A stretch of DNA of 64,000 nucleotides from CAVUDO01 sp963740255 (GCA_963740255.1 CAVUDO010000006.1:310001-374000); one strand, 5' to 3'. Positions 11,159 to 21,615 are shown, counted from the first letter of the stretch. Notes: a model not told the origin generated them from the letters alone. Translations and numbers: made by a program.

Positions 11159-12442
11159 GTGGACTGGGCCCGTTACAAGGTCACCCTGGACAACTCAACG
11201 GGGACGCCGCCGTTCCACACCAGTCAGATCGCCCTGGACGCGAACGGCACGTTCGTCGCGGAGGTGCTGTTGAACAAACTGACCACCTCCACGTTCGCGG
11301 TGGTGCTGGTGAGCGGGAATGGCGCCAGGGAGAAGGTGGTGCCGGAGACCATCGCGATCAGGCACTGGCTCAACGAGCCAGGGGGGCCCGTGCTGACCAA
11401 CTCGCTGGGGCTGGCCCAGGCCGACCGCACCTTCGCGCCGATGATCGCCAAGGGTGCCCGGCTGCCTGCGACGGCCAGCGAGACGTTCCAGACCACCGTG
11501 GCACTCCGCCGGACCGACGCCGACGCCGTCATCCGCATCCCGATCGTGGAGGGGGAGCGCGACCGAGCCGACCGGAACCTGCGGGTTGCCCTGATCGAGA
11601 TCCGCCCCAAGGACGTGCGCCTCGACCTGCCCAAGGGCAGCGACGTGGAGATCACCTTCGAGGTCGACGAGTCGCGCAGGGTCACCGTGGTGGCCGACGT
11701 GCAGTTGGTCGACTCGCAGTTCGACGCGGTGATCGATCTGTCCAATGTGGCCCCACCTGACCCGGACGAGCTGCAGCGCGCACTGGCCGACGTGCGGCAG
11801 CGGATGGAGCGGCTGCGGGAGTCGGCGGAGCGTTCCGGCTCGCAGCGCGCGCACGATCGACTGGCGCAGCTCGACGACGAGCAGATGCTGAGCCGCGCCC
11901 ACGACGAGGTGCGCGCCGCCCGCACCGATGAGGGCGCCGCCGCGGCCGCGGACGAGCATCTGCGGAACATCCAGTCGGAACTGGACGAGGTGCAGAGCGA
12001 CGTCCGGCTGCCCGCGCTGCTGGCCGAACTGACCAGCCTGCTCGACGCATGCCGCGAGATGGTGGGCCGGCTCGGGGACTCCGACGACCGGGCCGAACTC
12101 ACCGATCTGGAACGCCGCACCGAGCAGGCCCGGCGGGACGACGATGCGGCGGCGGTGGAGGCACTGACCGAGCGCGCCGCCGCGCTGCAGGTGCTGCTGC
12201 TCAAGCGGGACGGCTCGTTCGACGTCAGCGTCTTCTACTACTTCCGCGAGAATCAGAACCAGCTGGTGCCGCCGGGCAAGGCGCAGGCGCTGATCCGCGA
12301 AGGCGAGCGGGCGATCGCCGACCAGGACTGGGCCGCGCTGCCGGGGGTGAACCAGCGGCTCCGGATGCTGCTTCCGGCCGACCTGCCGGATCCGGCGGAC
12401 GGCGGCGTCCAACGGCAGCCCGGACTGGGACGACGAGCATGA
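11159..12442 (+). pseudogene. Hsp70-like chaperone, C-terminal part only
   Basis: About 427 codons from GTG 11159; similarity begins a little upstream (HSSSDVDWARY). It carries the beta-rich substrate-binding segment (YKVTLDNSTGTPPF, HTSQIALDANGTF, RIPIVEGERDRADRN, EVTFEVDESRRVTVVAD) followed by a long charged coiled-coil lid (ADVRQRMERLRESAERS onward) typical of actinobacterial Hsp70-family proteins. The N-terminal ATPase domain, about 400 aa with phosphate motifs, is missing; in its place lies the methyltransferase in another frame. Its stop overlaps the next start as ATGA, so it was translationally coupled to the TPR/OmpA protein. Whether the shortened ORF is still made from the GTG is unknown; without the ATPase domain it could not cycle. 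Confidence 0.7.
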
Positions 12443-13356
12443 CCGCACCCACCGAGGCGCTCGCGGCGGAACTCGCACTGTCCGAGGCGGCGGAGTATGC
12501 GCGGAACGGCGACTACGATGCGGCGCTGCGGGTGGTCGCTCCGCTGGACGGGGACAGTCCGCCGACGCTGGACCTGCTCGCCCGGGTGTACGCCCAGCGA
12601 GGCGATCTCGACGCCGCCGACGCCGCCTGGCGTCGCCTGTTGGCCATCCGGCCAGATGATCCCGATGCGTTGGCGGGCCGACGGCTGATAGCCGAGATCT
12701 CCGCGCACCGACGCCGTCGACGGCCGGTGCCCGTCCTCGCGTTGGCCGGCGCCGCGGTCGTCGCGCTGCTGGTGGCCGGTCTGGTGCTCGTGTTGCCCGT
12801 CCGCGTCGACGAGCCGGGGGTGGCGGTCCGATCCACCCGTCAGGTCCAGACCCCCGAACCCGAGGGCGCACAGCGCGAGCGGGCCCGGCGGTTGGCGGCG
12901 GAGGAGGCGATGCGGCTGGACGAAGCGGCCAGCCTGCGTCGGCAGCTGGCGACGCTCGCGGCGTCCTTGGCCGGTCCGGGGGTCGGCGTGGAGCGGCGGA
13001 AGCGGGACGTCCGCGTCGTCTTCCACAACGGCCTGTTCCGGCCGGACGGCAACGAGTTCACCAGAACTGGCCGACGTGACCTGGAACGGTGGGCGCGACG
13101 GCTGACCGGCAAGGCCGTCGCGATCACGGTGGTCGGGCATGGGGTGCTCGTTCCCGGAGGACCCTCGAAGGGCGGCTCCACGGTGGCGATGTCCCGCGGG
13201 CTCGCCGCCGCCGACGTGATCTCGGACATCAGTGGGCTGCCGCTGACGGCCTTCGTCGCGACGAGCGCGGAGCAGTCGGCATCACCGCACACACAACCCG
13301 GCCCCCTCGGTCAGGTCCGCAACCGGACGGTCAGCCTGCTGGTCGCACCGGTCTGA
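12439..13356 (+). CDS. TPR / transmembrane / OmpA-like protein
   Basis: 305 aa, start ATG overlapping the Hsp70-like stop by 4 nt. Residues about 5-90 form TPR-like helices (SEAAEYARNGDYDAAL, ARVYAQRGDLDAADAAWRR), then a basic RRRRR stop-transfer and one transmembrane helix (about 97-118). A charged Arg/Glu linker with coiled-coil character follows, then a C-terminal domain (about 190-305) with OmpA-like spacing: VVFHNGLFRPDGNEF, LERWARRL, AITVVGHG, SRGLAAADVIS and the closing NRTVSLLV. The topology predicts cytoplasmic TPRs and an extracytoplasmic, possibly peptidoglycan-contacting domain. Coupling to the Hsp70 gene suggests a chaperone-envelope link. The OmpA assignment rests on pattern only. 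The gene is intact beside damaged ones. Confidence 0.65.
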   Translation: MTAPTEALAAELALSEAAEYARNGDYDAALRVVAPLDGDSPPTLDLLARVYAQRGDLDAADAAWRRLLAIRPDDPDALAGRRLIAEISAHRRRRRPVPVLALAGAAVVALLVAGLVLVLPVRVDEPGVAVRSTRQVQTPEPEGAQRERARRLAAEEAMRLDEAASLRRQLATLAASLAGPGVGVERRKRDVRVVFHNGLFRPDGNEFTRTGRRDLERWARRLTGKAVAITVVGHGVLVPGGPSKGGSTVAMSRGLAAADVISDISGLPLTAFVATSAEQSASPHTQPGPLGQVRNRTVSLLVAPV

Positions 13357-13397
13357 TCGAGCGTCGCGCGGCTGCAAGAACCGCCGACCCGTGAGCG

Positions 13398-13580
13398 CTA
13401 CCAGTCGGCAACCTCGACCCGGCAGGTCACCGCGACCGGGATGCGGTCGGCGGCCAGGTCGAGGACCATCGGGTATCTCGTTTCGGGGCGATCTCCTTGG
13501 CGAAGAAGGCCGCGGCCCTGGCCCCTGCGGGCCACCGCAACCACGTCACGACGGAACTCGATGGGGAACGCTTTCGGGCA
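13398..13580 (-). pseudogene. Remnant of IS3-family transposase OrfA N-terminus
   Basis: The 330-base gap between the TPR/OmpA and SEC-C genes is not empty. On the minus strand it reads PKAFPIEFRRDVVAVARR, the characteristic start of actinobacterial IS3-family OrfA proteins. The start codon is lost (TGC where ATG is expected) and the helix-turn-helix is missing. After a frame break near 13495 it runs into an unrelated tail, YPMVLDLAADRIPVAV..VADW, with a TAG at 13398-13400. A tiny decayed IS scar is the best reading; the tail may be the end of another lost gene. Confidence 0.5.
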
Positions 13581-13686
13581 GCGACGGGTGTGGGGGAGTC
13601 TTGCTGTCGTTCGGCAGGAGTTGGCCGATTCGGCGACCGAGGAACCGCGGCGTCACGCCGTTTCAGGATCGAGTAATCTGCCTCGC

Positions 13687-14610
13687 GTGACGGCTGGACT
13701 CGCCGCGGCGTTGGAGTCGGACGCGCGCCGGTACCCGGAGGAACGCGGCGAGATCCTGTTGGAGGCCGCCCACCAGTGGAAGCTCGAGGGCGACTCCGGG
13801 CGGGCCGCGGAGCTGCTGGCCGAGGTGATCGCGCTCGGTGGCGAAGACGGCTGCTACGGCCGGAGCGAACGCGCGGCCCTTCGCTTCGAACAGGGTTCGG
13901 CAGCGGCCGGCTACGCCGAACTCGATCTGTTGGCGCGGGATCCGGCGCTGCGTGACGGGCCCTGTCAGTTGGTCGCCGAGATGCTGGCCGCACACGACGA
14001 TCTGGAAGGCGCACTGGCGTGGTACGACCGGGCGGTCGCCCGGATGGACGAAGACGCGCTTGGTCAGCGACGCGACGCACGCCACCTGTCGTTGGCAGGG
14101 ACGCTGGTGCTGCGGGGGCGGCGCGAGGTGCGCAGGCAGCTCGGGCTGCCGGTCGACGCGACGGACGAGCTGGCGTCGCGTCCGCCGGTTCTGGCCCCGC
14201 CGCCGTTGACGGTGGACGACCTGCTCGAAGGTGGGCACCGTGGCGTCCCGCGGGAAGTGCGGCTGCTGGTCTTCCAGCGCGACCAGCGCGCGTTGGCCCG
14301 CGAACGGTGGCCGGACGACTACGCCGACCAGCCCGGGGACGAGGAGTACTACCCGACAACCGAACGGCGTTGGCGTGACCTGGCGGCCACCGGAGTTCCC
14401 GCCATCACGGTGGTGCGGGGCACGGTGGACGGCCTGGTCGAGTTCGCCAAGCGCACCGGTGGCTCGCCGGCTGATCCGCAGACCCGTGCCGCCTACGTCG
14501 ACGCGGCCCATGCCGCCGTCCTGACCATCGCCTGGCCGCCCGGCCGCAACGCCGCATGCTGGTGCGGCTCCGGCCGCAAGTACAAGAAGTGCTGCGGCAA
14601 GCCGGGGTAG
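13687..14610 (+). CDS. SEC-C metal-binding protein with TPR-like N-terminus
   Basis: 307 aa from GTG 13687. The open frame extends further upstream, but that part overlaps the IS remnant and lacks family character. The N-terminal 170 residues are helical and repeat-like (GDSGRAAELLAEVIALG, HDDLEGALAWYDRAVARM), as in TPR adaptors. The last 20 residues are a complete SEC-C zinc site, CWCGSGRKYKKCC. SEC-C domains bind zinc and often mediate SecB/ribosome or nucleic-acid protein contacts, and they recur as accessory parts of defence islands. It ends 82 bases before jetA in the same orientation, so it may belong to the Wadjet operon, but it is not one of the four known Jet proteins. Function unknown. 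Confidence 0.7.
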   Translation: MTAGLAAALESDARRYPEERGEILLEAAHQWKLEGDSGRAAELLAEVIALGGEDGCYGRSERAALRFEQGSAAAGYAELDLLARDPALRDGPCQLVAEMLAAHDDLEGALAWYDRAVARMDEDALGQRRDARHLSLAGTLVLRGRREVRRQLGLPVDATDELASRPPVLAPPPLTVDDLLEGGHRGVPREVRLLVFQRDQRALARERWPDDYADQPGDEEYYPTTERRWRDLAATGVPAITVVRGTVDGLVEFAKRTGGSPADPQTRAAYVDAAHAAVLTIAWPPGRNAACWCGSGRKYKKCCGKPG

Positions 14611-14692
14611 CTCGCTGGCCCGCTTCCCTCGAACGTCGTACCGCGGCTCTAGCATGGCCGGCGGCGGGCGTGCCAGGAGTCGGGAAGGTGCC

Positions 14693-16156
14693 GTGGACCA
14701 CGACGAGATCGAGTCGCTGCGCAAGCACAGCCCTGCCTGGCGGCTGTTGCGCGCCGACAGCGCACCCCTCGTGCTCGGCTTCCTGGGCCGGGTGTTCGTG
14801 GGGGAGAACGTGCGCTCCATCCCGGCCACCGAGCTGGCTTCCCGGCTCGACGACGAGCTGTTCGCCCTGGCCGAACGGCACGGCCCCGACGCCTACCCCA
14901 GGCCGGCCAAGGCATACCTGGACGACTGGGCGTCCGCCGACGTGGGCTGGCTGCGCAAGTTCTACCCCCCGGGCTCCGACGAGCCGCACTTCGACGCGAC
15001 CTCGGCGGTGGAGAAGGCGTGCAGCTGGGCCGCGTCGCTGCGGACGCGCCCGTTCGTCGGCACCGAGTCGCGGCTCAACACCGTCTTCGAACTGCTGCGG
15101 CAGATGGCTTTCGGCGCCGAGGCCGACCCGGACGTCCGGCTCGTCGAGCTGCACCGCCGCCGCACCGCCCTCGACGCCGAGATCGAGCAGGTCTCGGCCG
15201 GCCAGGTCACCGTGATGGACACCTCTGCCCAGCGCGACCGCTACCAGCAGTTCGCGGCGACCGCCCGCGAGCTGCTGGCCGACTTCCGCGAGGTGGAGAA
15301 CAACTTCCGCCGGCTCGACCGGGAGCTCCGGGAGCGGATCGCCGCCTGGACCGGTTCGAAGGGCGAACTGCTCGACGACGTCCTCGGCAGCCGCACGACG
15401 ATCGCCGACTCCGACCAGGGCCGGAGCTTCCACGCGTTCTACGACTTCCTGCTCTCGCCCGAACGGCAGGCCGAGTTCGCCGAGCTGCTCGGGCGGGTGC
15501 AGTCGCTGGAGGGCATCGACGAGCTCGATCCGCGGATGCGTCACATCCACCACGAATGGCTGGATGCCGGGGAGCGGACCCAGGCCACCGTCCGGGTGCT
15601 CTCCGAGCAGCTCCGCCGGTTCCTCGACGACCAGGTGTGGCTGGAGAACCGTCGGGTGATGGAGATCCTGCGCGGCATCGAGTCCGCGGCCCTGGCGCTG
15701 CGCGGCCACCGCGCGGTGCCGGTGGCCGCCGAGATCGACGACACCGCGCCCACCGTGACGCTGCCGATGGAGCGCCCGCTGTACACGCCGCGGGCGAAGC
15801 TCGCGCTCGACAGCGCCGCCGTGCAGATCGGCCGCGACGGCCTGGACACGTCGGTGCTCTTCGAGCAGATCCACGTCGACCCGACCCGGCTGTCCCGCGG
15901 CGTGCGGCGGGCGTTGCGGCGCCGGCCGCAGGTCGGGCTCGGGGAGCTGATCGAGGAGCGGCCCCTCGAACAGGGGCTGGCCGAGCTGGTGACCTACCTC
16001 TCGCTCACCGATCCGGGCTTCACCGCGCTGTTCGACGAGCGCGAGACCGAACGGCTGGCGTGGGCCGACCCGGACGGGCGGGAGCGCGTCGCCACCCTTC
16101 CGCGGGTCACGTTCGTCCGGGCCGCCGACCCGGCCAACCGGCTGGAGGAATCGTGA
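14693..16156 (+). CDS. jetA: Wadjet type I protein JetA (DUF3375)
   Basis: 487 aa. GTG 14693 (VDHDEIESLRKHSPAW) has GGGAAGG five bases upstream; an in-frame ATG 39 bases earlier is less likely. It has the DUF3375 plan: N-terminal winged-helix-type region (SPAWRLLRADSAPLVLGFL), a long helical middle with TGSKGELLDDVLG and DSDQGRSFHAFYDFL, and a C-terminal winged-helix part. JetA is the kleisin-like subunit of the SMC-type JetABC complex that extrudes DNA loops and senses small circular DNA. The frame is unbroken. It overlaps jetB by 4 nt (GTGA), showing a tight operon jetABCD. Confidence 0.92.
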   Translation: MDHDEIESLRKHSPAWRLLRADSAPLVLGFLGRVFVGENVRSIPATELASRLDDELFALAERHGPDAYPRPAKAYLDDWASADVGWLRKFYPPGSDEPHFDATSAVEKACSWAASLRTRPFVGTESRLNTVFELLRQMAFGAEADPDVRLVELHRRRTALDAEIEQVSAGQVTVMDTSAQRDRYQQFAATARELLADFREVENNFRRLDRELRERIAAWTGSKGELLDDVLGSRTTIADSDQGRSFHAFYDFLLSPERQAEFAELLGRVQSLEGIDELDPRMRHIHHEWLDAGERTQATVRVLSEQLRRFLDDQVWLENRRVMEILRGIESAALALRGHRAVPVAAEIDDTAPTVTLPMERPLYTPRAKLALDSAAVQIGRDGLDTSVLFEQIHVDPTRLSRGVRRALRRRPQVGLGELIEERPLEQGLAELVTYLSLTDPGFTALFDERETERLAWADPDGRERVATLPRVTFVRAADPANRLEES

Positions 16157-16764
16157 CGACGCCGAGCCGGCAGCGCACGGAACCGGATCTGTCGCTGGCC
16201 GTCACCCACCTGATGAAGGGGGTGGTCTACCGCGACACGCACGCTGTGGCCTGGCGCCATCTGCTCCAGCTGCAGCCGCAGGTCCGCGACCACGTCGGTG
16301 TGATGGGGCTGACGGTCGTCGTCGACGAAGCGGAGGGCTACGCGTACCTGCGCTCCCGGCCGGACGGCGGCGAAGACGATCCCCCCGTTCCCCGGCTCGT
16401 CGCGCGCCGTTCGTTGTCCTTCCACGTCAGCCTGCTGCTGGCGCTGTTGCGCAAGAAGCTGGCCGAGTTCGACGCCGCCAACAGCGAGACCCGGCTGATC
16501 GTGTCCCGCGAGCAGATCGTCGACATGGTGCGGGTGTTCCTGCCGGCCACCACCAACGACGCGCGGCTGGTCGACCAGATCGACGCGCACCTCGGCAAGA
16601 TCGTCGAGCTGGGCTTCCTCCGCCGGGTCACCGGGCAGGACGCGACCTACGAGGTGCGGCGGATTCTCAAGGCGTTCGTCGACGCGCAGTGGCTGGCCGA
16701 GTTCGACGAGCGCCTGTCCGCCTACGCGGCCGAGGTGCTCGGCCCCGGATCCGAGGAGGGCTGA
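16153..16764 (+). CDS. jetB: Wadjet type I protein JetB (DUF4194)
   Basis: 203 aa, GTG start overlapping the jetA stop. It is a typical DUF4194 protein: VTHLMKGVVYRDTHAVAW at the N-terminus, GVMGLTVVVDEAEGYAYLR, RRSLSFHVSLLLALLRKKL and a winged-helix end (ELGFLRRVTGQDATYEV). JetB is the KITE-like partner that clamps the kleisin JetA on the SMC subunit. It is intact and ends in TGATG, overlapping jetC. Confidence 0.92.
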   Translation: MTTPSRQRTEPDLSLAVTHLMKGVVYRDTHAVAWRHLLQLQPQVRDHVGVMGLTVVVDEAEGYAYLRSRPDGGEDDPPVPRLVARRSLSFHVSLLLALLRKKLAEFDAANSETRLIVSREQIVDMVRVFLPATTNDARLVDQIDAHLGKIVELGFLRRVTGQDATYEVRRILKAFVDAQWLAEFDERLSAYAAEVLGPGSEEG

Positions 16765-19700
16765 TGCGGGAAGGATCCAGCGCCGTCGCGCTGGCCGGGG
16801 CCGACGCGGACGCCGAGACCCGGGCCGGATTCCGGCTCGACCGGCTGGAGCTGTTCAACTGGGGCACGTTCGACAAGCGGGTGTGGAGCTTGGAGCTCGG
16901 CGGCGCCAACGGCCTGCTGACCGGCGACATCGGGTCGGGCAAGTCGACGATCGTCGACGCGGTGACGACGCTTCTCCTGCCGGCGAGCCGGATCTCGTAC
17001 AACAAGGCCGCGGGCGCCGAGACCCGCGAGCGCAGCCTGCGCTCCTACGTGCTCGGCCACCACAAATCCGAACGCAGCGAGGTGACCGGCGCGTCGCGGC
17101 CGGTCGGGCTGCGCCGGTCGGATTCGTATTCGGTGATCCTGGGTGTGTTCGGCAACGCGGGCTACGACGCGACGGTGACGCTCGCGCAGGTCTTCTGGAC
17201 CCGCGACGACGACCCGGGCCCACCGAACCGGTTCTACGTCACCGCCGACCGGGCGCTCACCGTCGCGGCCGACTTCGCCGACTTCGGCACCGAGATCGCC
17301 GCGTTGAAGAAGCGGCTGCGCGGCCAGGGCTGCCGCGTCCACGACCACTTCCCCGAATACGGGAAGGACTTCCGCCGGCGGGTCGGCATCGAGTCCGAGC
17401 AGGCCATGCAGCTGTTCCACCAGACGGTGTCGATGAAGTCGGTGGGCGACCTCAACGACTTCGTCCGCAGCCACATGCTCGAACCGTTCGACGCCTCCGG
17501 GTGGACCACCCGGCTGGTGGCGCACTTCGACGACCTCACCAAGGCCCACGAGGCGGTGCTCGAGGCGCAGGCGCAGCTCGCCCTGCTCACACCGCTGGTC
17601 GTCGACTTCGACGCCTACGACGGGCACGGCGCGGCCCTCGCGTCGCTCGGCGGCCAGATCGCGGCGCTGCGGTACTACTGCGCCGACCGGGCGGGCGCGC
17701 TCCACCGGGCGCAGGCGCGAGGAACTGCGCACGGCCCTCGCCGACGTCGCCGCCGGAGCCGACGCGGTGGACGCCCGGCTGCGCGAGCTGCGCGAGGAGC
17801 AGCGCCGGCTCGACCTGGAGCGGGCCGGTCACGGCGGTGACCGGCTCGGTGAGCTCGAACGGTCGATCGACGCCGACGAGCGTGCGCTGCTGCGGCATCG
17901 GGAGCGCGCGCGCCGCTACAACGAGCTGCTCGCCGAGGCGGAGCTGGCTCCGGTGGAGGCGGTCGAACAGTTCCCCGAGCGCCGCCGCGAGGTCGCCGCG
18001 GCGGTGGACGGCGCGCGCCAGTCCGCCGCCGATGTGCAGAACGCGCTCACCGACGTCGGCGTGGAGCTGGCCGCCGTCGACACCGAGCTGCGCGATCTGA
18101 ACGCGGAGCTGCTCAGCCTGCGCTCGCGGGCGAGCAATATCCCCAGGCGCAGCCTCGACCTGCGCGACCGGCTGTGCGGCGAGTTGAAGCTGGACGCCTC
18201 GGGCCTGCCGTTCGCCGGTGAGCTGATCCAGGTGCGGCCGGAGGCGGTCGAATGGGAGGCGGCCGCCGAGCGGCTGCTCCGCGGCTTCGGCCTGTCGATC
18301 CTGGTGTCCGACGCGCACTACCGGCATGTCGCGGACTGGATCAACGAGCACCACCTGGGCACCAAGGTCGTCTACTACCGGGTGCCGGCCACGCTGAGCG
18401 TCGCCCCGCACGGCGACGACCCCCGGCAGCTGTTCGCCCGGCTCGACATCAAGGAGACGCCGTTCTCGGCCTGGCTGGAGAAGGAACTCCGCCACCGGGC
18501 GGGGTACGACTGCGCCGAGACGATGGAGGAGTTCCGGCGTTCCCGGCACGCCGTCACCAGGACGGGCCAGATCAAGGGCCCGGGCGGTCGCCACGAGAAG
18601 AACGACTCCACCCGGATCGGCGACCGCGGCACCTACGTGCTGGGCTGGAGCAACCAGCAGAAGGTCGAGGCACTGCTGACGACCGCGCGGGAGGCGACCA
18701 CCCGCCGGCAGCGGCTGGCCGACCAGCGCCGCACGCTGCAACAGAAACTGACCGGCGCCAACGGGCGCCTGGAGCGGCTGGCCAAGCTGGAGGAGTTCAC
18801 CGACTTCGCCGACCTCGACTGGCAGACCGTCGCCGCCCGGATCGCCGCCCAGCGCGAGGAGAAGAAACGGATCGAGGGAGCGTCCGCCGAGCTGGTGAAG
18901 ATCGCCACCAGGCTGGACGAGGTCGCCTCCGACATCGACAAGGCGGAGGCCCGCGGGAAGGAGCTGGCCGGGGCAGTCGGCCGCACCACCGAGCAGCTCC
19001 GAGCAGCCGAGCAGGGGCTCGCCGACACGACGCGGGTGCTCGCCGAACCGCAGTGCGCCGCGGCGCGGGAGCAGTTCGCCCCGCTCGACGCGTTCGTGCC
19101 CGAACCGCCGCCGACGACTCCGACGGGTTACGGCGAGCTCGAAGCCGCGATCCGGGGCACGCTCACCGGCAGGAAGGACGAGGTTGGCGAACGGCAGCGC
19201 AGGCTCGGCAACAGGATCGTGGCGCAGATGGGCGAGTTCCGGCAGCGGTACCCGCTGCAGACCGCCGAGATGGACAACTCCGTGCAGGCCATGGCGGAGT
19301 ACCGGGCACTGCGCGACCGACTGGCCGACGACGACCTGCCGCGGTTCGAGGTCGAGTTCAAGGACTACCTCAACACCAACACCATCCGCGACATCGCCGG
19401 CTTCCAGTCAGAGCTGAACAAGCAGGGCGAGCTGATCAAGGAGCGCATCGCGACGATCAACGCCTCGCTCGCCAGCATCGACTACAACCCCGGCCGGTTC
19501 ATCCGGCTGGAGACCCAACGCACCCCCAATGTGGAGGTCCGCGACTTCATCTCCGAGCTGCGCTCCTGCACCGACAGCTCGCTGTCCGGCGGCGACTCCG
19601 ACCAGTATTCCGAGCGGAAGTTCCTCCAGGTCAAGGCCATCGTCGAACGGTTCAAGGGCCGCGAGGGCCACACCGACGCCGACAGGGCGTGGAGCAGGCG

Positions 19701-20184
19701 GGTGACCGACGTCCGCAACTGGTCCGTCTTCTCCGCGTCCGAGCGGTGGCGCGAGGACGACACCGAACACGAGAACTACACCGATTCGGGGGGCAAGTCC
19801 GGCGGCCAGAAGGAGAAGCTCGCCTACACCATCCTGGCGGCGTCGCTGGCGTACCAGTTCAAGCTGGAGTGGGGGGCCAGCCGGTCGAGAACCTTCCGGT
19901 TCGTCGTCATCGACGAGGCCTTCGGACGCGGGTCCGACGAGTCGACCCGGTTCGCCCTGGATCTGTTCGGGCGGCTCGGCCTCCAACTGCTGATCGTGAC
20001 GCCGCTGCAGAAGATCCATGTCATCGAGCCGTTCGTGTCCGCGGTCGGGTTCGTCGACAATCCGCACGGCAACTACTCCCGGCTGCAGAGCCTGACCATC
20101 GAGGAGTACCGCGAGCAGCAGTCGGCGCACGCGGCGCGCATGACCGGGAGCGACGAACGCGCCGTCCAGCGGACGGGTGCCTGA
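16764..20184 (+). pseudogene. jetC: Wadjet type I SMC-like ATPase JetC, one frameshift
   Basis: ATG 16764 follows jetB with TGATG overlap. The MukB/SbcC-like ATPase has Walker A GDIGSGKST at residues 54-62, long coiled-coil arms, a hinge near the middle, the ABC signature SGGKSGGQKEKLAY (about residue 1009) and Walker B RFVVIDEAFGRGSDE (about 1045). The frame breaks at 17718: upstream ends LHRAQAR, downstream resumes EELRTALADV. Adding the two bases of one CG unit gives 3,423 bases, or 1,140 aa, the usual family size. Everything else is intact, so this is either a very recent mutation or a sequence error. JetC powers loop extrusion before JetD cuts. Confidence 0.9.
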
Positions 20185-20186
20185 GC

Positions 20187-21369
20187 GTGGCCCCGGCACC
20201 CGCCGGATGGACCACCTGGCCCGACGTCCTCGGCGGCCTGCGCCGGCGTTGGGAGAAGGGAGAGTTCCTGACCCGGCTCGCAGCGGGGACCGAGGGGCCG
20301 CCGCTGTCGTTCCCGCTGAAGGGCCCCACCGCCCGTGAGGTCGCCGGCGACTTCGCCGCCGCCCGGGAATGGGTGCGCGGCTGGCAGGGCCGCGCCGGCG
20401 TGCGGTTGGAGTACGCCGGCATCGGCGGCCGCATCCTCGGCGAGAACCTGGTGCCCCGCCGGGTCTGGGTGGACAGCGACCGGCAACTCTGGACGCTGCT
20501 CGGCGTCACCGGCGACGTGCGGCGGTTCACCGACCTGCTCTTGGCGGCGCGAAACGAAACGCCACGCCTCGTGCCGTGGATGACCGCACATCCGATGCGG
20601 GTGCTCGCGCTGCACCGCGAGTGGCCAGCGGTCAGCCACACCGCGACGTGGATCGACGCGCACTGGCAACCAGGCATGTACCTGCGGCAGGTCGACCTTC
20701 CCGGCGTCGACACCAAGTTCATCGAACGCCACCGCGGCGTGTTGGCCGACCTCCTCGACTGCCAGCTCGACGGCGAACGGATCGACACCACCAGGCCGCG
20801 TTCTGACTTCGTCGGCAGGTACCGCTTCCGCGACAAGCCGCGCTACGTCAGGTTCCGCACGCTCGACCCGGCGCTGCGGCCCTGCGGTGCCTTCTCCGAG
20901 TGCACGGTGCGCACCGACGAACTCGAAGGTCTCACCGCCTGCGGCCTCGACTGTCTACGTCGTGGAGAACGAGATCACCTACCTGGCGTTTCCGCCGGTC
21001 CCGAACGCGGTGGTGATGTTCGGCGGCGGGTACGCCCTGTCGAGGCTCACCTCGCTGACCTGGCTCGACGACCGGGCACTGGTCTACTGGGGCGACATCG
21101 ACACGCACGGCTTCGCGATCCTGCACCAGTTCCGTGCCCGGTTCCCGCATGTCCGGTCGATGCTCATGGACCGGGCGACCCTGCTCGCCCACCAGGCGCA
21201 GTGGGTGGTCGAGGCGGGTCCGGTCAACGCGCACCTCGACCGGCTCACCGCCGACGAGGCCGACCTCTACCGCGAGCTGGTGGAGGGTGCCCTCGGACCT
21301 TCGCTGCGCCTGGAGCAGGAACGCGTGCGGTTCTCCGCGATCCTGTCCGCGATCACGACGCCGCGCTGA
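20187..21369 (+). pseudogene. jetD: Wadjet type I TOPRIM nuclease JetD (DUF3322/DUF2220), one frameshift
   Basis: GTG 20187 lies two bases after the jetC stop. The N-terminal DUF3322 part (WTTWPDVLGGLRRRWEKGEF) binds DNA; the C-terminal TOPRIM-type nuclease shows the conserved Glu in VVENEITYLAFP and DxD in YWGDIDTHGFAIL. The break is at 20949, between TACGL and TVYVVENE; restoring one CG makes an in-frame TCGCGA and a 394-aa protein of standard length. JetD is the nuclease that linearises circular plasmids captured by JetABC. All catalytic residues are present, so a two-base correction would give an intact enzyme. Confidence 0.88.
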
Positions 21370-21615
21370 CACGGCACACACCAGCAACGTCCATCGACTG
21401 AGTCATCCGGGTTTGGTGGCGGCGGGCCCGAGCGCGGCGACACCGGCGGCGACGAGCCGGCGGCCGCGGTGTTCGCGGCGGGCACCGGTCGAGGTCAGGC
21501 AGCGCGTTCCGTGGGGTCGGCTGGTCAGCGGTTCAGGCATTGGATCGGCGATCTCGACCGACTGTCAGCGGGCAGATCGGTCGGGCCGTTGTCGTCGTGG
21601 CTGCTCCTCGCGTGC

